A DNA stretch of 64,000 nt from Niastella sp. (GCA_016710595.1 JADJVM010000008.1:62001-126000), one strand, 5' to 3'. Counted from the first letter of the stretch, positions 42,630-52,753 are shown. The notes: a model not told the origin generated them from the sequence alone. A program made the numbers and translations.

Positions 42630-43727
42630 TTATGGTTTGTTACCCTGGTACACGAACCGTACCGCCCCACTCTTTTGCAAATCGCTGCTGATGCGCACTT
42701 CATAGCGTTTTGTACCATCGGTAACAATCATTAAGGCAGTATTGGGTGGGATAGAACCCAGGTTATCGGCATACATCACCAATTCATTGCTGGCATTATC
42801 CCCTGGGTTTACCTCTACTTCAAGCGAAAGGGGCTTATCAGTAAGTTTTTGGTGGGGTAAAATTAATTTATCATTAAAAAAAACTGAAACGGTATCACCA
42901 TCAATTTCTCCATTATCGTATAAGTCCACTTTTATTTTTGCGTTTTCTACCGGTATGGTCCTAATGACACTACTATTTCTTTTTTCAAAATAATGTTTTG
43001 TGTCCAGTCCATTTTGTTTATTCACCAATGCCAATTCGGGTGCTTTTTTTGTAATAGTATCTAATGGTATCGGTTCTGGTTTTGTTAGGTTTTTATTGTT
43101 TGCAATATTTGTTGAAATAGGTTTATTCGCATGATTTTCTTTTGGTTTTATTACATTTTTTGTAACCACAGGAGTACGCCCGCCCGGTTTTGTTTTTTGA
43201 GGTTGATTTGTTGCTACATTGTTTTTTTGGGGTTTACTTAAAGCCTGCAACCCCGGGAAAGCCTGTTTAAGTGTACGCCTGGCCAGTTCGGTAGTTCCAT
43301 GCCCACAGTTCCCGGTTTGGTTGGGAGCAGGCAGCCAGACTCCTTTTAGCATCTCAATGCCGTTTTGTACTGTATAATAGAGTTTATGAACCTGGAAGCA
43401 ATTGGTAATATCAAGGGGTACATTGGTTTTGGTGCGCTCAATTTCTCTTACTTCCACATATTTTCTTTTACGATCTGCCTTACCGGTAACTTTACAAATA
43501 GTATAGAATTTTTTTCCGTTTGCAGTATAATAGGTGTAAGAATATCCCGAAACCCTGTTACCATTCATATTCAGCTCAAGCACATAATCGCTTTGGTAGC
43601 CTCCCCAATTTACATTGGAACTGCTGTTTTCAACGAAATCGCCCTTCCATTGGCCGGTAAAATTTTGGGCAGGGCATACCTCCCAATTGAAAAAAATGAT
43701 AAAGAGAAGGGGTAAAATTTTGTACAT
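42630..43727 (-). CDS. Secreted two-domain protein, unknown function
   Basis: The 365-residue protein has a signal peptide of about 20 residues (LLFIIFFNWEVCPAQ). The first domain (about 21-150) is beta-rich (FTGQWKGDFVENSSSNVNWGG), like extracytoplasmic lipocalin-type domains. A low-complexity linker rich in Asn, Lys and Pro (about 165-240) follows. The last domain (about 265-360) contains IKVDLYDNGEIDGDTVSVFFNDKLIL, a pattern seen in Bacteroidota exoproteins. No catalytic motif is recognised. It is divergent from thrS. Confidence 0.62.
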   Translation of the reverse strand: MYKILPLLFIIFFNWEVCPAQNFTGQWKGDFVENSSSNVNWGGYQSDYVLELNMNGNRVSGYSYTYYTANGKKFYTICKVTGKADRKRKYVEVREIERTKTNVPLDITNCFQVHKLYYTVQNGIEMLKGVWLPAPNQTGNCGHGTTELARRTLKQAFPGLQALSKPQKNNVATNQPQKTKPGGRTPVVTKNVIKPKENHANKPISTNIANNKNLTKPEPIPLDTITKKAPELALVNKQNGLDTKHYFEKRNSSVIRTIPVENAKIKVDLYDNGEIDGDTVSVFFNDKLILPHQKLTDKPLSLEVEVNPGDNASNELVMYADNLGSIPPNTALMIVTDGTKRYEVRISSDLQKSGAVRFVYQGNKP

Positions 43728-43762
43728 AATATTAACCGAATGGTAAAATTGATAGAATTGCC

Positions 43763-43770
43763 CAAAGTTA
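43763..43770 (-). promoter_or_regulatory. Possible -7 box for the secreted protein gene
   Basis: Minus-strand TAACTTTG, 36 nt upstream of the ATG at 43727, with CAAA (TTTG on the minus strand) 22 nt further. The spacing is slightly long. Confidence 0.35.
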
Positions 43771-43783
43771 TTCCAGATAAGTT

Positions 43784-43812
43784 TTTGCTTCGCAAAGAGT
43801 TCGTTAAATTTG
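43784..43812 (+). promoter_or_regulatory. Promoter of thrS-infC
   Basis: TTTG (43784-43787), 17 nt, TAAATTTG (43805-43812). The ATG at 43847 lies 34 nt downstream. Confidence 0.55.
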
Positions 43813-43846
43813 CAGCCTCAATTTAAAAATAGAGATTACCATATTA

Positions 43847-45775
43847 ATGATAAGGATAACATTACCCGATGGCTCTGTAAGAGCGTATGAAAAAGGTACA
43901 ACCGCAATGGATGTAGCTAAATCTATTAGTGAAGGACTGGCAAGAAAAGTGCTTGCAGCAGAAATTAATGGTGAAGTATGGGATGCATCAAGACCCATAA
44001 ATACAGATAGTAACTTAAAATTGCTTACCTGGGCAGATACGGGAGGAAAATCAACTTTCTGGCATTCATCTGCACATTTGTTGGCAGAAGCGGTAGAAGC
44101 CATGTATCCCGGTGTAAAATTTTGGGTTGGCCCGGCAGTAGATAACGGGTTTTATTATGATATGGACCTGGGAGAAACCCGGATGAGCGAAGAAGCTTTT
44201 GCGGCTTTAGAAAAGAAAATGAATGAACTGGCCCGCCAGTCAAATGTATATCAGCGTAAAGAACTAAGCAAAGCCGAAGCGATTCAATATTTTACTGATA
44301 AAGGAGATGAATATAAATTAGACTTGTTGCAGAACCTGGAAGATGGAAATATAACTTTTTATACCCAGGGAAATTTTACTGACCTATGCCGTGGCCCGCA
44401 TATACCCAATACCGGCTTTATAAAAGCTATTAAACTTATGAGTGTGGCAGGTGCTTATTGGAAAGGCGATGAAAAAAATAAGCAGCTCACCCGGGTTTAT
44501 GGAATTAGTTTTCCGGCTCAAAAAGAGTTAGACGAATACCTGGCCATGTTGGAAGAAGCCAAAAAAAGAGACCATCGTAAGCTGGGCAAAGAACTGGGTA
44601 TTTATACTATGGATGATGATGTGGGGCAGGGCTTGCCTTTATGGATGCCCAACGGGACCATCATTATTGAAGAGCTTGAAAAATTAGCAAAAGAAACAGA
44701 AAATGCGGCGGGTTATAAACGTGTGGTTACACCTCATATAGCCAAAGAAAGTATGTATTTAACCAGTGGCCATTTACCCTATTATGCCGATAGTATGTTT
44801 CCTCCCATGGAATTGGATGGCACCCGGTATTATTTAAGAGCAATGAATTGCCCGCATCATCATAAGATTTTTGATGCAGAACAAAAGAGTTATAAAGATT
44901 TGCCTTATCGTATTGCAGAATATGGTACTTGCTATCGCTACGAGCAAAGCGGGGAATTGTTTGGACTTATGCGGGTACGTTGCCTGCACATGAACGATGC
45001 CCATATTTATTGTAGCAAAGAACAATTTGCATCAGAATTTAAGGCAGTAAATGATATGTACCTGAAATATTTTAAAATATTCGGAATTGATAAATATGTA
45101 ATGCGGCTAAGTTTACATGACCCCGAAAAACTGGGTCAAAAATATGTGAATGAGCCAAAACTTTGGTTAGAAACAGAAGCCCTGGTACGGGAAGTATTAA
45201 TTGCAAATAATATTCCATTTGTAGAAGTAAAAGGGGAAGGTGCTTTTTATGGTCCAAAGATTGATGTACAAATTTGGAGTGCCATTGGGCGTGAGTTTAC
45301 ACTTGCTACCAACCAGGTAGATTTTTCGCAAGGCAAGAGTTTCAAGCTGAGTTTTACCAACCAGGATAATGAAGCCGAAACGCCACTCATCATACACCGG
45401 GCACCTTTGGGCACCCATGAGCGCTTTATCGGGTTTTTACTGGAGCATTATGCAGGAAAATTCCCTACCTGGCTGGCTCCATTGCAGGTAAAAATATTGC
45501 CCATTAGCGATAAGTTCATAGAATATTCAAAAACAATTTTGGATAAGCTTAAAAAAGCAGATATTCGTGCTGAAGTTGATGACCGAAACGAAAAGATAGG
45601 GAAAAAAATAAGGGATACTGAATTACAAAAAGTACCTTATATGCTGGTGATAGGCGAAAAAGAAGTGGCTGAACAAAAGATATCGGTTCGTTTGCAAGGC
45701 AAAGGTGATGCAGGTGCAAAAGAAATAGATGATTTTATAAAAGAACTCACCGAAGAAATTAAAAACAGGCTGTAA
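43847..45775 (+). CDS. thrS: Threonine--tRNA ligase
   Basis: The 642-residue protein has the complete ThrRS order: TGS domain (about 1-62), editing domain with WHSSAHLLAEAV (zinc-type HxxxH) and RGPHIPNTGFIKAIKL. The class II catalytic core carries MNCPHHHKIF (zinc ligands), YRYEQSGELFGLMRVR (motif 2) and PLIIHRAPLGTHERFIGFLLEHY (motif 3). The C-terminal anticodon domain is about 540-642. It charges tRNA-Thr in the cytoplasm. It is upstream of infC by 46 nt, a widely conserved pair. Confidence 0.97.
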   Translation: MIRITLPDGSVRAYEKGTTAMDVAKSISEGLARKVLAAEINGEVWDASRPINTDSNLKLLTWADTGGKSTFWHSSAHLLAEAVEAMYPGVKFWVGPAVDNGFYYDMDLGETRMSEEAFAALEKKMNELARQSNVYQRKELSKAEAIQYFTDKGDEYKLDLLQNLEDGNITFYTQGNFTDLCRGPHIPNTGFIKAIKLMSVAGAYWKGDEKNKQLTRVYGISFPAQKELDEYLAMLEEAKKRDHRKLGKELGIYTMDDDVGQGLPLWMPNGTIIIEELEKLAKETENAAGYKRVVTPHIAKESMYLTSGHLPYYADSMFPPMELDGTRYYLRAMNCPHHHKIFDAEQKSYKDLPYRIAEYGTCYRYEQSGELFGLMRVRCLHMNDAHIYCSKEQFASEFKAVNDMYLKYFKIFGIDKYVMRLSLHDPEKLGQKYVNEPKLWLETEALVREVLIANNIPFVEVKGEGAFYGPKIDVQIWSAIGREFTLATNQVDFSQGKSFKLSFTNQDNEAETPLIIHRAPLGTHERFIGFLLEHYAGKFPTWLAPLQVKILPISDKFIEYSKTILDKLKKADIRAEVDDRNEKIGKKIRDTELQKVPYMLVIGEKEVAEQKISVRLQGKGDAGAKEIDDFIKELTEEIKNRL

Positions 45776-45821
45776 AATTTTTCAATAACCATAAAACCAT
45801 ATTGTAAACTAAAATTAATAA

Positions 45822-46478
45822 ATGGCATTTCCGAACAGACCCAGAGGGACATTTAATCCCAGGTTTAAAAAAGAACAACAACAAGAACACCGTACCAACC
45901 ACATGATCCGTGTACCCGAAGTAAGGCTCGTGGGGGAGAACCTGGAACCGGGTGTTTATCCTACCCAGGAAGCAATGAAGATTGCACAATCGCAAAGTCT
46001 TGATTTGGTAGAAATTTCACCGGGCGCAGTACCACCTGTTTGCCGCATCATTGATTATAACAAGTTTTTGTATAATCAAAAGAAGAAGCAAAAAGAAATG
46101 AAAGCGAAAGCGAAGACCAGCGAAGTAAAAGAAATCAGGTTTACACCCAATACTGATGATCATGATTTTGAATTTAAATGTAAACATGCTGAAAAGTTTT
46201 TGCAAGATGGCAATAAAGTAAAAGCGCATGTGCAATTTAAAGGGCGAGCCATTATGTTCAAAGAAAGAGGAGAACTGTTGTTGCTCAAATTTGCCGATCG
46301 CTTAAAAGATGTTGGCGCCTTAGAAGGCCTCCCAAAATTAGAAGGAAAGAGAATGCATGTAATGTTTGCACCTAAAGCACAAAAGAAAAAAAGCAGTGAA
46401 AACAGCCTGGGTAAATTAATTAAAGATGATCCCAAGCCAGAACCTGAACAGGAGACTAATACAGATACTGCAGAATAA
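45822..46478 (+). CDS. infC: Translation initiation factor IF-3
   Basis: The 218-residue protein has the IF-3 N-domain (about 29-100, MIRVPEVRLVGENLEPGVYP ... LDLVEISPGAVPPVCRI), a lysine-rich linker and the C-domain (about 108-190, EIRFTPNTDDHDFEFK). A normal ATG starts it, instead of the AUU/AUC start common in enterobacteria. The C-terminal tail after residue 190 is long and rich in Lys and Glu. The usual partners rpmI and rplT do not follow; a terminator does. Confidence 0.95.
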   Translation: MAFPNRPRGTFNPRFKKEQQQEHRTNHMIRVPEVRLVGENLEPGVYPTQEAMKIAQSQSLDLVEISPGAVPPVCRIIDYNKFLYNQKKKQKEMKAKAKTSEVKEIRFTPNTDDHDFEFKCKHAEKFLQDGNKVKAHVQFKGRAIMFKERGELLLLKFADRLKDVGALEGLPKLEGKRMHVMFAPKAQKKKSSENSLGKLIKDDPKPEPEQETNTDTAE

Positions 46479-46505
46479 AATATTTGAGTATAAATAAAAT
46501 TAAAT

Positions 46506-46527
46506 AACCCGGTTTACCGGGTTTTTT
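46506..46527 (+). terminator. Rho-independent terminator after infC
   Basis: Arms AACCCGG and CCGGGTT, loop TTTA, followed by a T-run, 28 nt after the infC stop. Confidence 0.85.
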
Positions 46528-46543
46528 GTTGGTAAGAAAAAAA

Positions 46544-47920
46544 TTATTCTCCTGTAAAGTTGAGCGCTTTTTCATCATCAAACTCACCTTCCCAGCGGGC
46601 AATTACACAACTAGCCAGGGTATTGCCAATCACATTTACCGACGTACGTGCCATATCCATCAATTCATCTATTCCATAAATTGCCATGATGGGCCATAGC
46701 GGAAAACCAAAGGTAGAAGCCGTAGCTATAAGGATTACTAATGAAGCACGGGGTACAGCAGCAACGCCTTTGCTGGTGAGCATGAGTGACAGGCCAATAA
46801 ACATTTGATGTGCAAATGTGGGATGCTGCCCTGCAGCTTGCGCCACAAAAACAGAGGCCAATGAAAGATACAACGTGGTACCATCCAGGTTAAATGTGTA
46901 ACCCGTGGGTATTACAAAAGAAACAATTTTACGGGGTACACCAAAACGCTCCATGTTCTCCAATGCCTTTGGCAAAGCAGAGTCAGAACTGGTAGTTGCA
47001 AATGCAATGGAAACAGGCTCTTTGATGGCCTGGATAAATTTCTTTAGCGGTATTTTGGCAATGAATAATGCAATTGGGATTAAAATGAGTAATATAAATG
47101 CAGTTAATGCCATGTACAATGTCATCAGCAACATTAACAGGTTCTTTAAAATATCTACACCCAAATGCCCCACGGTAACGGCAATGGCTGCGCCTACACC
47201 AAATGGGGCAAAATGCATTATGATATTGGTAAACTTAAACATCACTTCTGCCAGGCTTTCAGAAAAATCCAGCAGGGGTTTTTTCTTTTTATCATTTAGC
47301 ATGGCCAATGAAATACCAAAGATTACGCTGAACAATACAATGGGCAATACGTTGCCTTCATAAACCGATTTTATAATATTTTCGGGAAAGATATCAATGA
47401 TATGGTCTTGCCAGGTTTTGGGAACTACCTGGGGCAATTCTTTTAATAAGGCTTCAGGAACCTGAATGCCAACACCGGCATGTGTAAGATTTATAAATAA
47501 TAAGCCAATCAGTAATGCAAAAGTAGTAACCACTTCAAAATACAGCAGAGATTTCCAGCCCATGCGGCCTACCTGTTTTAAATTAGAATGACTGGCAATA
47601 CCCACTACCAGGGTAGAAAATAATAATGGTGCTACAATTGTTTTTACCAATCGTAAAAATATTTTACTCAGGAATTGAAGGTTTTGCGAAAATGCAGGAA
47701 AGTCGTGGCCAATCTCTACACCTATTACCATGGCCGTTAAGATCCAGGTAGTTAATGATTTTTTATATAATGAATATATGCAAAGGCTTATGATAAGCAA
47801 TACCCGGCTGGAAAATAATACGGAATGGGAGATAGGATTTACAAATTCATGAACCAGATGCAGGATCGTTAAGACCGTAAATACAATAAATGCAATCCAG
47901 CCGGCTTTTGTTTTATTCAT
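46544..47920 (-). CDS. Dicarboxylate/amino acid:cation symporter (DAACS family)
   Basis: The 458-residue membrane protein has the glutamate-transporter fold: about eight helices plus re-entrant loops. Key motifs are FATTSSDSALPKALENMERFG (serine-rich HP1 loop), GYTFNLDGTTLYLSLASVFVAQAAG (helix 7, NMDGT-like) and SKGVAAVPRASLVILIATASTFG (HP2). It takes up dicarboxylates or glutamate/aspartate with Na+ or H+ across the inner membrane. GltP/DctA choice cannot be made from sequence. It converges with infC and stands alone. Confidence 0.9.
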   Translation of the reverse strand: MNKTKAGWIAFIVFTVLTILHLVHEFVNPISHSVLFSSRVLLIISLCIYSLYKKSLTTWILTAMVIGVEIGHDFPAFSQNLQFLSKIFLRLVKTIVAPLLFSTLVVGIASHSNLKQVGRMGWKSLLYFEVVTTFALLIGLLFINLTHAGVGIQVPEALLKELPQVVPKTWQDHIIDIFPENIIKSVYEGNVLPIVLFSVIFGISLAMLNDKKKKPLLDFSESLAEVMFKFTNIIMHFAPFGVGAAIAVTVGHLGVDILKNLLMLLMTLYMALTAFILLILIPIALFIAKIPLKKFIQAIKEPVSIAFATTSSDSALPKALENMERFGVPRKIVSFVIPTGYTFNLDGTTLYLSLASVFVAQAAGQHPTFAHQMFIGLSLMLTSKGVAAVPRASLVILIATASTFGFPLWPIMAIYGIDELMDMARTSVNVIGNTLASCVIARWEGEFDDEKALNFTGE

Positions 47921-48007
47921 ACCTATTCTTATAAAATGCCTTAAAAATAGTATTTATATGCTTTATGATGGTAAAAAATTAAAATTTGTCTGTTAGATAT
48001 TCATATT

Positions 48008-48316
48008 TTAAGCAATCAGGTTTAATGAAAATAAGATAGTAGTAATAAATAAAATTCCCAGTCCCAAAAGAAAAACTACATCTGCAATTTGTTCATATTT
48101 TTCTCCCCGGCTACTGGAAGAACGTAATGCCAGGAAAGAAAAAATACAACTTGCCATAAACATAATAATGGCAGCGGTCGTTATTTCATCTGCAATGGTA
48201 ATTCGGGATACTTTAAAAACCCGAAAAGTAGTGAGCAATATAAAACAGAAACCCAATAAATTTGAAGATGCAGTAAGAATATGCTGAGACTTTTCGGGTT
48301 TGTTACGCATGTACAT
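48008..48316 (-). CDS. Small membrane protein, unknown function
   Basis: The 102-residue protein has three predicted membrane helices (about 17-33, 43-65 and 78-100) and a charged loop (RSSSSRGEKYEQIAD). A second ATG at 48310 is an alternative start. It lies between the symporter and the amidohydrolase genes, on the same strand, with gaps of over 80 nt to each. No family is recognised; the even hydrophobicity suggests a real inner-membrane protein. Confidence 0.6.
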   Translation of the reverse strand: MYMRNKPEKSQHILTASSNLLGFCFILLTTFRVFKVSRITIADEITTAAIIMFMASCIFSFLALRSSSSRGEKYEQIADVVFLLGLGILFITTILFSLNLIA

Positions 48317-48399
48317 TCATTTTTAAAAATAAGTTCGGTTATCTTTAAATTAAAGATCTAATTTTTTTAACCTGACATGAAACAGGAAAAATAAAACGT

Positions 48400-49695
48400 T
48401 TATTTAATTCCATATTTCCTTTCATATCTCTCGTTTAGTTGTTTATGTTTATCCATCAGGTTTATTTCCCGCCCTTGTATCAGTGCATTGGTAATTACAC
48501 TTGTTTCCATATCCAATACATCGCCGGTACTAATAATAATATTGGCATCTTTCCCTGTTTCCAGGCTCCCGGTTTTATCTGAAATGCCCAGTATTTTAGC
48601 GGCATCCAGGGTAATTGCTTGTAAGGCTTCTTCTTTATTGAGTCCGTAAGCTGCTGAAGTGCCGGCATTAAATGCCAGGTTTCTGCCAGTGGTATTACCA
48701 TCATTATCATTGATGCAAAACAAAACCCCCGCTTTTTTTAAAAGAAAAGGTGTTTTAAAAGGTTGGTCCACATCATCATCATCCAAAGTAGGCAGATCAT
48801 GTAACTGTTGTAAGATAACGGCAATGCCATTTTGATTTAAAAGATCGGCAATGCGCCAGCTTTCGCTTCCGCCTACAATCACCACATCAAAACCAAATGC
48901 TTTTGCAAAGTCAATAGCTACCAGCATTTCTTTAACAATATCGCAGTGAATGTATAATTTTTGTGATTTATCATACAAACCTTTTACCGCTTCGAATTTC
49001 AAATTTGTTACGGCATGATTCTTTTCTGCCAGGTATGCTTTTGCTTCTTTAAAAAAGCTACGCAGCATTTCTACTTTTTCCATGGCTTCTTTTTGCTGAT
49101 CGGCTATAGATTCGTTCTGACGAAAGCGGCTTCTCCTTATTAATAAACCTGGAAAATTAATATGAATTCCCCCGTCCAATTTATAAGCTGCATCTTCCCA
49201 GTTCCAGGCATCAAATTGCACTACCGAGGATGTACCCATAAGCAAACTTCCCTGTGGAATAATATTGGCTAAGAGGATGCCATTGCTTCTTAGTATATTG
49301 ATAATCTTACTGTCAGCATTATAACTTACAACACTTCGCACATTTGGATTTAATTCACCCAATTCCCGGTAGTCATTTGTACCTCTTACGCTTCCTGTTA
49401 CTTCTCTCAGGCCAATAATGGTAGATGCGGCTATGAGGCCGGGATACACCTGTTTGCCGCTGGCATCAATAACAACCGCATTTTCATTTTTTAAATCATT
49501 TCCAATGGCAGTAATCTTTCCTTGCTGTACCAGGATAGAAGTATTTTTTAAAACCTGTCCATTGCCTACATGGATGGTTCCATTTTTTATAAGGATGTCT
49601 CTGGTTTGGGCAGGTGCTGGATATACATCATCCTGTGCCTGTGCCATGCCAGTAAATAAAACAAGCGATATGTAAACTAAAAATATTTTTTTCAT
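48400..49695 (-). CDS. Amidohydrolase-family protein lacking the HxH metal site
   Basis: The 431-residue protein has a signal peptide (about 1-20, ending GMAQAQ) and an amidohydrolase frame: ILIKNGTIHVGNGQVLKNTSILVQQGKI, then ITLDAAKILGISDKTGSLETGKDANIII at the C-terminus. After VYPGLI, where active members have D-x-H-x-H, this protein has AASTIIG, so two metal ligands are missing. It is probably not a normal metal-dependent hydrolase. It follows the 999-residue paralogue by 24 nt, likely in one operon, and may act with it. Confidence 0.78.
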   Translation of the reverse strand: MKKIFLVYISLVLFTGMAQAQDDVYPAPAQTRDILIKNGTIHVGNGQVLKNTSILVQQGKITAIGNDLKNENAVVIDASGKQVYPGLIAASTIIGLREVTGSVRGTNDYRELGELNPNVRSVVSYNADSKIINILRSNGILLANIIPQGSLLMGTSSVVQFDAWNWEDAAYKLDGGIHINFPGLLIRRSRFRQNESIADQQKEAMEKVEMLRSFFKEAKAYLAEKNHAVTNLKFEAVKGLYDKSQKLYIHCDIVKEMLVAIDFAKAFGFDVVIVGGSESWRIADLLNQNGIAVILQQLHDLPTLDDDDVDQPFKTPFLLKKAGVLFCINDNDGNTTGRNLAFNAGTSAAYGLNKEEALQAITLDAAKILGISDKTGSLETGKDANIIISTGDVLDMETSVITNALIQGREINLMDKHKQLNERYERKYGIK

Positions 49696-49719
49696 CTTAT
49701 TTATTTTAAGGATAAAGTA

Positions 49720-52719
49720 TTATTCTACATCTTCTGTTAATAAACCATGCTGGTGAAAATGTTCGCTGCACACATTTACTTCCCGGTAAGAAGGCATTGC
49801 CGGGTTGGTAGGCGACCCCGATTTTTTTTCCTGTAACATTTTATTCACTAACCGGTTTTTTTCTATTTCAATGGACGATCGTTCCTGTAAATCCTTTTGC
49901 CGGTCAAAATAAATAATGCCATCTACTATAGTTGTTTGTGCAACGGCGTAAATGCTTAACGGGTCATTATTCCAAATTACAATATCGGCATCTTTTCCCA
50001 CTTTCAGGCTGCCCACTTGTTTATCAATGTGCAACATTTTTGCGGGGTTCAGGGTAACCATTTTTAATGCTTCCTCTTCTGTAATTCCGCTGTATTTAAT
50101 GATCTTGGCAGCTTCCTGGTTTAGCCTGCGTGCCATTTCAGGATCATCGCTGTTGATGGCCACATTTAATCCTACCTTATGCATGATACCAGCATTGTAA
50201 GGTATAGCATCCCGTACTTCCATTTTATAAGCCCACCAATCACTAAAGGTAGATGCATTGGCGCCATGTGCTTTTAGTTTATCAGCTACTTTATATCCTT
50301 CTAAAACATGCGTAAAAGTGTTTATTTTAAAACCGAATTTTTCTGCAATGCGCATTGTTTCTAATATTTCACTTTGTACATAGCTGTGGCAGGTAATGAA
50401 TCTTTTTCCATTCATAATCTCTACAAGGGCATCCAGTTCCAGGTCGGGCCTTACATATTTACTATTGGGCCCTTTTAAAGCAGCTTCGTAATCTTTTGCC
50501 CTGGTAAAGGCATCCATTTGAACTTGCTGTACACCCATACGTGTATCGGGAAACCGGTTGTTGTTTGGGCTGGTTGTACGTTTCACATTTTCACCCAGGG
50601 CAAATTTGATAAAAGGATCTGCTCCTTTAAACTTCAATCCTTCTGCATCTTGCCCCCAACGGAGTTTTATGAGCTGTGTTTGTCCTCCAATGGTATTGGC
50701 GCTTCCATGTAATATATGAGATGTAGTAACACCACCACTAAGTTGCCTGTAAATATTAATATCATCCGGGTTCAGCACATCAGCAATACGCACTTCGGAG
50801 GTTACCGATTGGGCACCTTCATTAATAGCGGCTGCGGCAATATGAGAATGTTCATCAATAATACCGGGTGTTACATGCATGCCTGTAGCATCTATTATTT
50901 TTGTATTTCCTGCCTGTAAGTTACGGCCAATGGCTGCTATTTTTCCATTCTTTAATAAAATATCTGATTGTTGCAGCACCCCTTCATTTTCATTTGTCCA
51001 AAGAGTAGCATTTTTTATAAGTATGTCTTCAGCTTGTGGCAAGGTTTGCCAGCCATAAGCCATATTGGGATAAGTGAGTTTGCTGCTGCTAAGCATTTTT
51101 TTCTTTTGAGAAGTATCTGCATTTTCATTTAAAGGGCCTTTATATTCTGCTGTCCAGCTAAAGATCTTGCCACTGCTATCGGTACCGGTTCCAGTCCATT
51201 GCGTACCCCATGCAGCACCGCTTAAGCGGTAGTTACTTCGGCTTCGTTTTGTTTCACCAAATTGCAGCGATACCAGGGTATTGCTAAATTTAAATTTTGC
51301 TGCAATAGTATCTTTAGCGATGAGGGTTGCCGAATTATTATTTTTTACTTCCAGCATAAATGATTTACCGGGTACGTTTACCTGGTATTTGCCGGATACT
51401 TCATCCAACTCATTGGGGCCATCACTGTACTTTTCGCCAAGCACCCAGTTTTGTAAAATATTTGTTTTATCAGCGAATAACGGACCATCCGTGATAATAA
51501 AATTGGCATATTTTCCCGCAGTAATACTACCTATTTCGTTGTATGCATTCAGCAATTGTGCCGGTATGCGGGTGAGTGCATTTAAAGCCATATCTTCAGA
51601 GAGGCCATTATCTATTGCTTTGCGCAGGTTTGTAAAAAATGTTTTGGCATCTTTGAGTTCGTCTTGAGTAATGCAAAATGTAATGCCTGCTTTTTCAAAT
51701 GCAGCCGGGTTGGTAGCTGCCATATCCCAATGTTTTAATTCAGCAAGCGCAACAAACCTTTCATCATTTGGGTCTTCTACATCCATCGCTAACGGAAAAT
51801 TGAGTGGCAGGATAAATGCAGCATTGCTCGCTTTCATTTCATCCATCCGTTGATATTCGTTTCCACCTGCTTTTAAAATAAAAGATATGCCAAATTCATC
51901 CCCAATCTTATCTGCCCGCAGGCAATTCCACTTATCAGAGGCATCAAATATTTGTGGTAAATATAAATTGTTGTTCCAGGCCTGGAGGCTAAGATTTAAT
52001 CCTTCTTCATTTTTCTTAGTAGCAGGTAAATTCTTATACCAGTTAGCATCTAAAAAAGTTTGCCTGAGCAATGCAATACTTCCCATTAAACTGGTAGGGT
52101 AACTTTGTGAGGAAGTGCCCTTACTAAATGAATAATTAGCGCTTGCCTTATCTTTTATAACCACTAAATTTTCTTTTTTATTGGCAAGGGCAACCAGCGT
52201 TCCGGTACCTCTTGCAATGCCATCTTTTTGAAAACTATTTACCACACCAAATCCGGCTTCACGAAGTTTGGCAGCTTTATCTGCATTTACACTAAAAGTT
52301 TCAACGGCATTCACTTCGGGTTTTATAGCCTGGTTCCAATTGTAGGGCCCGGCTTTAGCTGAAGTAAATTGAGTAGGGGCGCCATAATTAAATTCTCTTT
52401 GTGAACGGGCAGGTGCTTCCATACCATAATCAGAAAATAGATCAATAAAAGAAGGGTAAATATATTTGCCTTTACAATCTACAATGATCGCATCGGGGGG
52501 CGTTTTTACCTGGTTTCCCACTTCAATAATCTTTCCTTCTTTAATGAGGAGGCTGGCATTATTTAATTGAGAACCTGCCTGTGTAATAATTTTTGCGCCG
52601 GTAAAGACATAACATCCCGACCTGGTATCGGCAACACCATTTACAGGGTTTGTTACTTGTGCATTGCCCTGTAATAAAATGCCAATGAAAAGCATTGTGA
52701 GATAGATTACTTTTTTCAT
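49720..52719 (-). CDS. Double-domain periplasmic amidohydrolase
   Basis: The 999-residue protein has a signal peptide (about 1-20, LLQGNAQ) and two amidohydrolase units. The first (about 30-430) lacks the HxH site (YIYPSFIDLFSDYG). The second (about 565-960) has it: GIIDEHSHIAAAA with His624 and His626. Later signs are HSYVQSEILETMRIAEKFGF, FTHVLEGYKVADKL and INSDDPEMARRLNQEA, where the Asp is a likely metal/catalytic ligand. The two units are joined by a beta-rich stretch (about 440-545). The substrate could be a peptide-like or cyclic amide; it is unknown. It is cotranscribed with the 431-residue homologue. Confidence 0.82.
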   Translation of the reverse strand: MKKVIYLTMLFIGILLQGNAQVTNPVNGVADTRSGCYVFTGAKIITQAGSQLNNASLLIKEGKIIEVGNQVKTPPDAIIVDCKGKYIYPSFIDLFSDYGMEAPARSQREFNYGAPTQFTSAKAGPYNWNQAIKPEVNAVETFSVNADKAAKLREAGFGVVNSFQKDGIARGTGTLVALANKKENLVVIKDKASANYSFSKGTSSQSYPTSLMGSIALLRQTFLDANWYKNLPATKKNEEGLNLSLQAWNNNLYLPQIFDASDKWNCLRADKIGDEFGISFILKAGGNEYQRMDEMKASNAAFILPLNFPLAMDVEDPNDERFVALAELKHWDMAATNPAAFEKAGITFCITQDELKDAKTFFTNLRKAIDNGLSEDMALNALTRIPAQLLNAYNEIGSITAGKYANFIITDGPLFADKTNILQNWVLGEKYSDGPNELDEVSGKYQVNVPGKSFMLEVKNNNSATLIAKDTIAAKFKFSNTLVSLQFGETKRSRSNYRLSGAAWGTQWTGTGTDSSGKIFSWTAEYKGPLNENADTSQKKKMLSSSKLTYPNMAYGWQTLPQAEDILIKNATLWTNENEGVLQQSDILLKNGKIAAIGRNLQAGNTKIIDATGMHVTPGIIDEHSHIAAAAINEGAQSVTSEVRIADVLNPDDINIYRQLSGGVTTSHILHGSANTIGGQTQLIKLRWGQDAEGLKFKGADPFIKFALGENVKRTTSPNNNRFPDTRMGVQQVQMDAFTRAKDYEAALKGPNSKYVRPDLELDALVEIMNGKRFITCHSYVQSEILETMRIAEKFGFKINTFTHVLEGYKVADKLKAHGANASTFSDWWAYKMEVRDAIPYNAGIMHKVGLNVAINSDDPEMARRLNQEAAKIIKYSGITEEEALKMVTLNPAKMLHIDKQVGSLKVGKDADIVIWNNDPLSIYAVAQTTIVDGIIYFDRQKDLQERSSIEIEKNRLVNKMLQEKKSGSPTNPAMPSYREVNVCSEHFHQHGLLTEDVE

Positions 52720-52753
52720 AGACTGTATTTAGTCATTTTAAAGAATAATGGAA

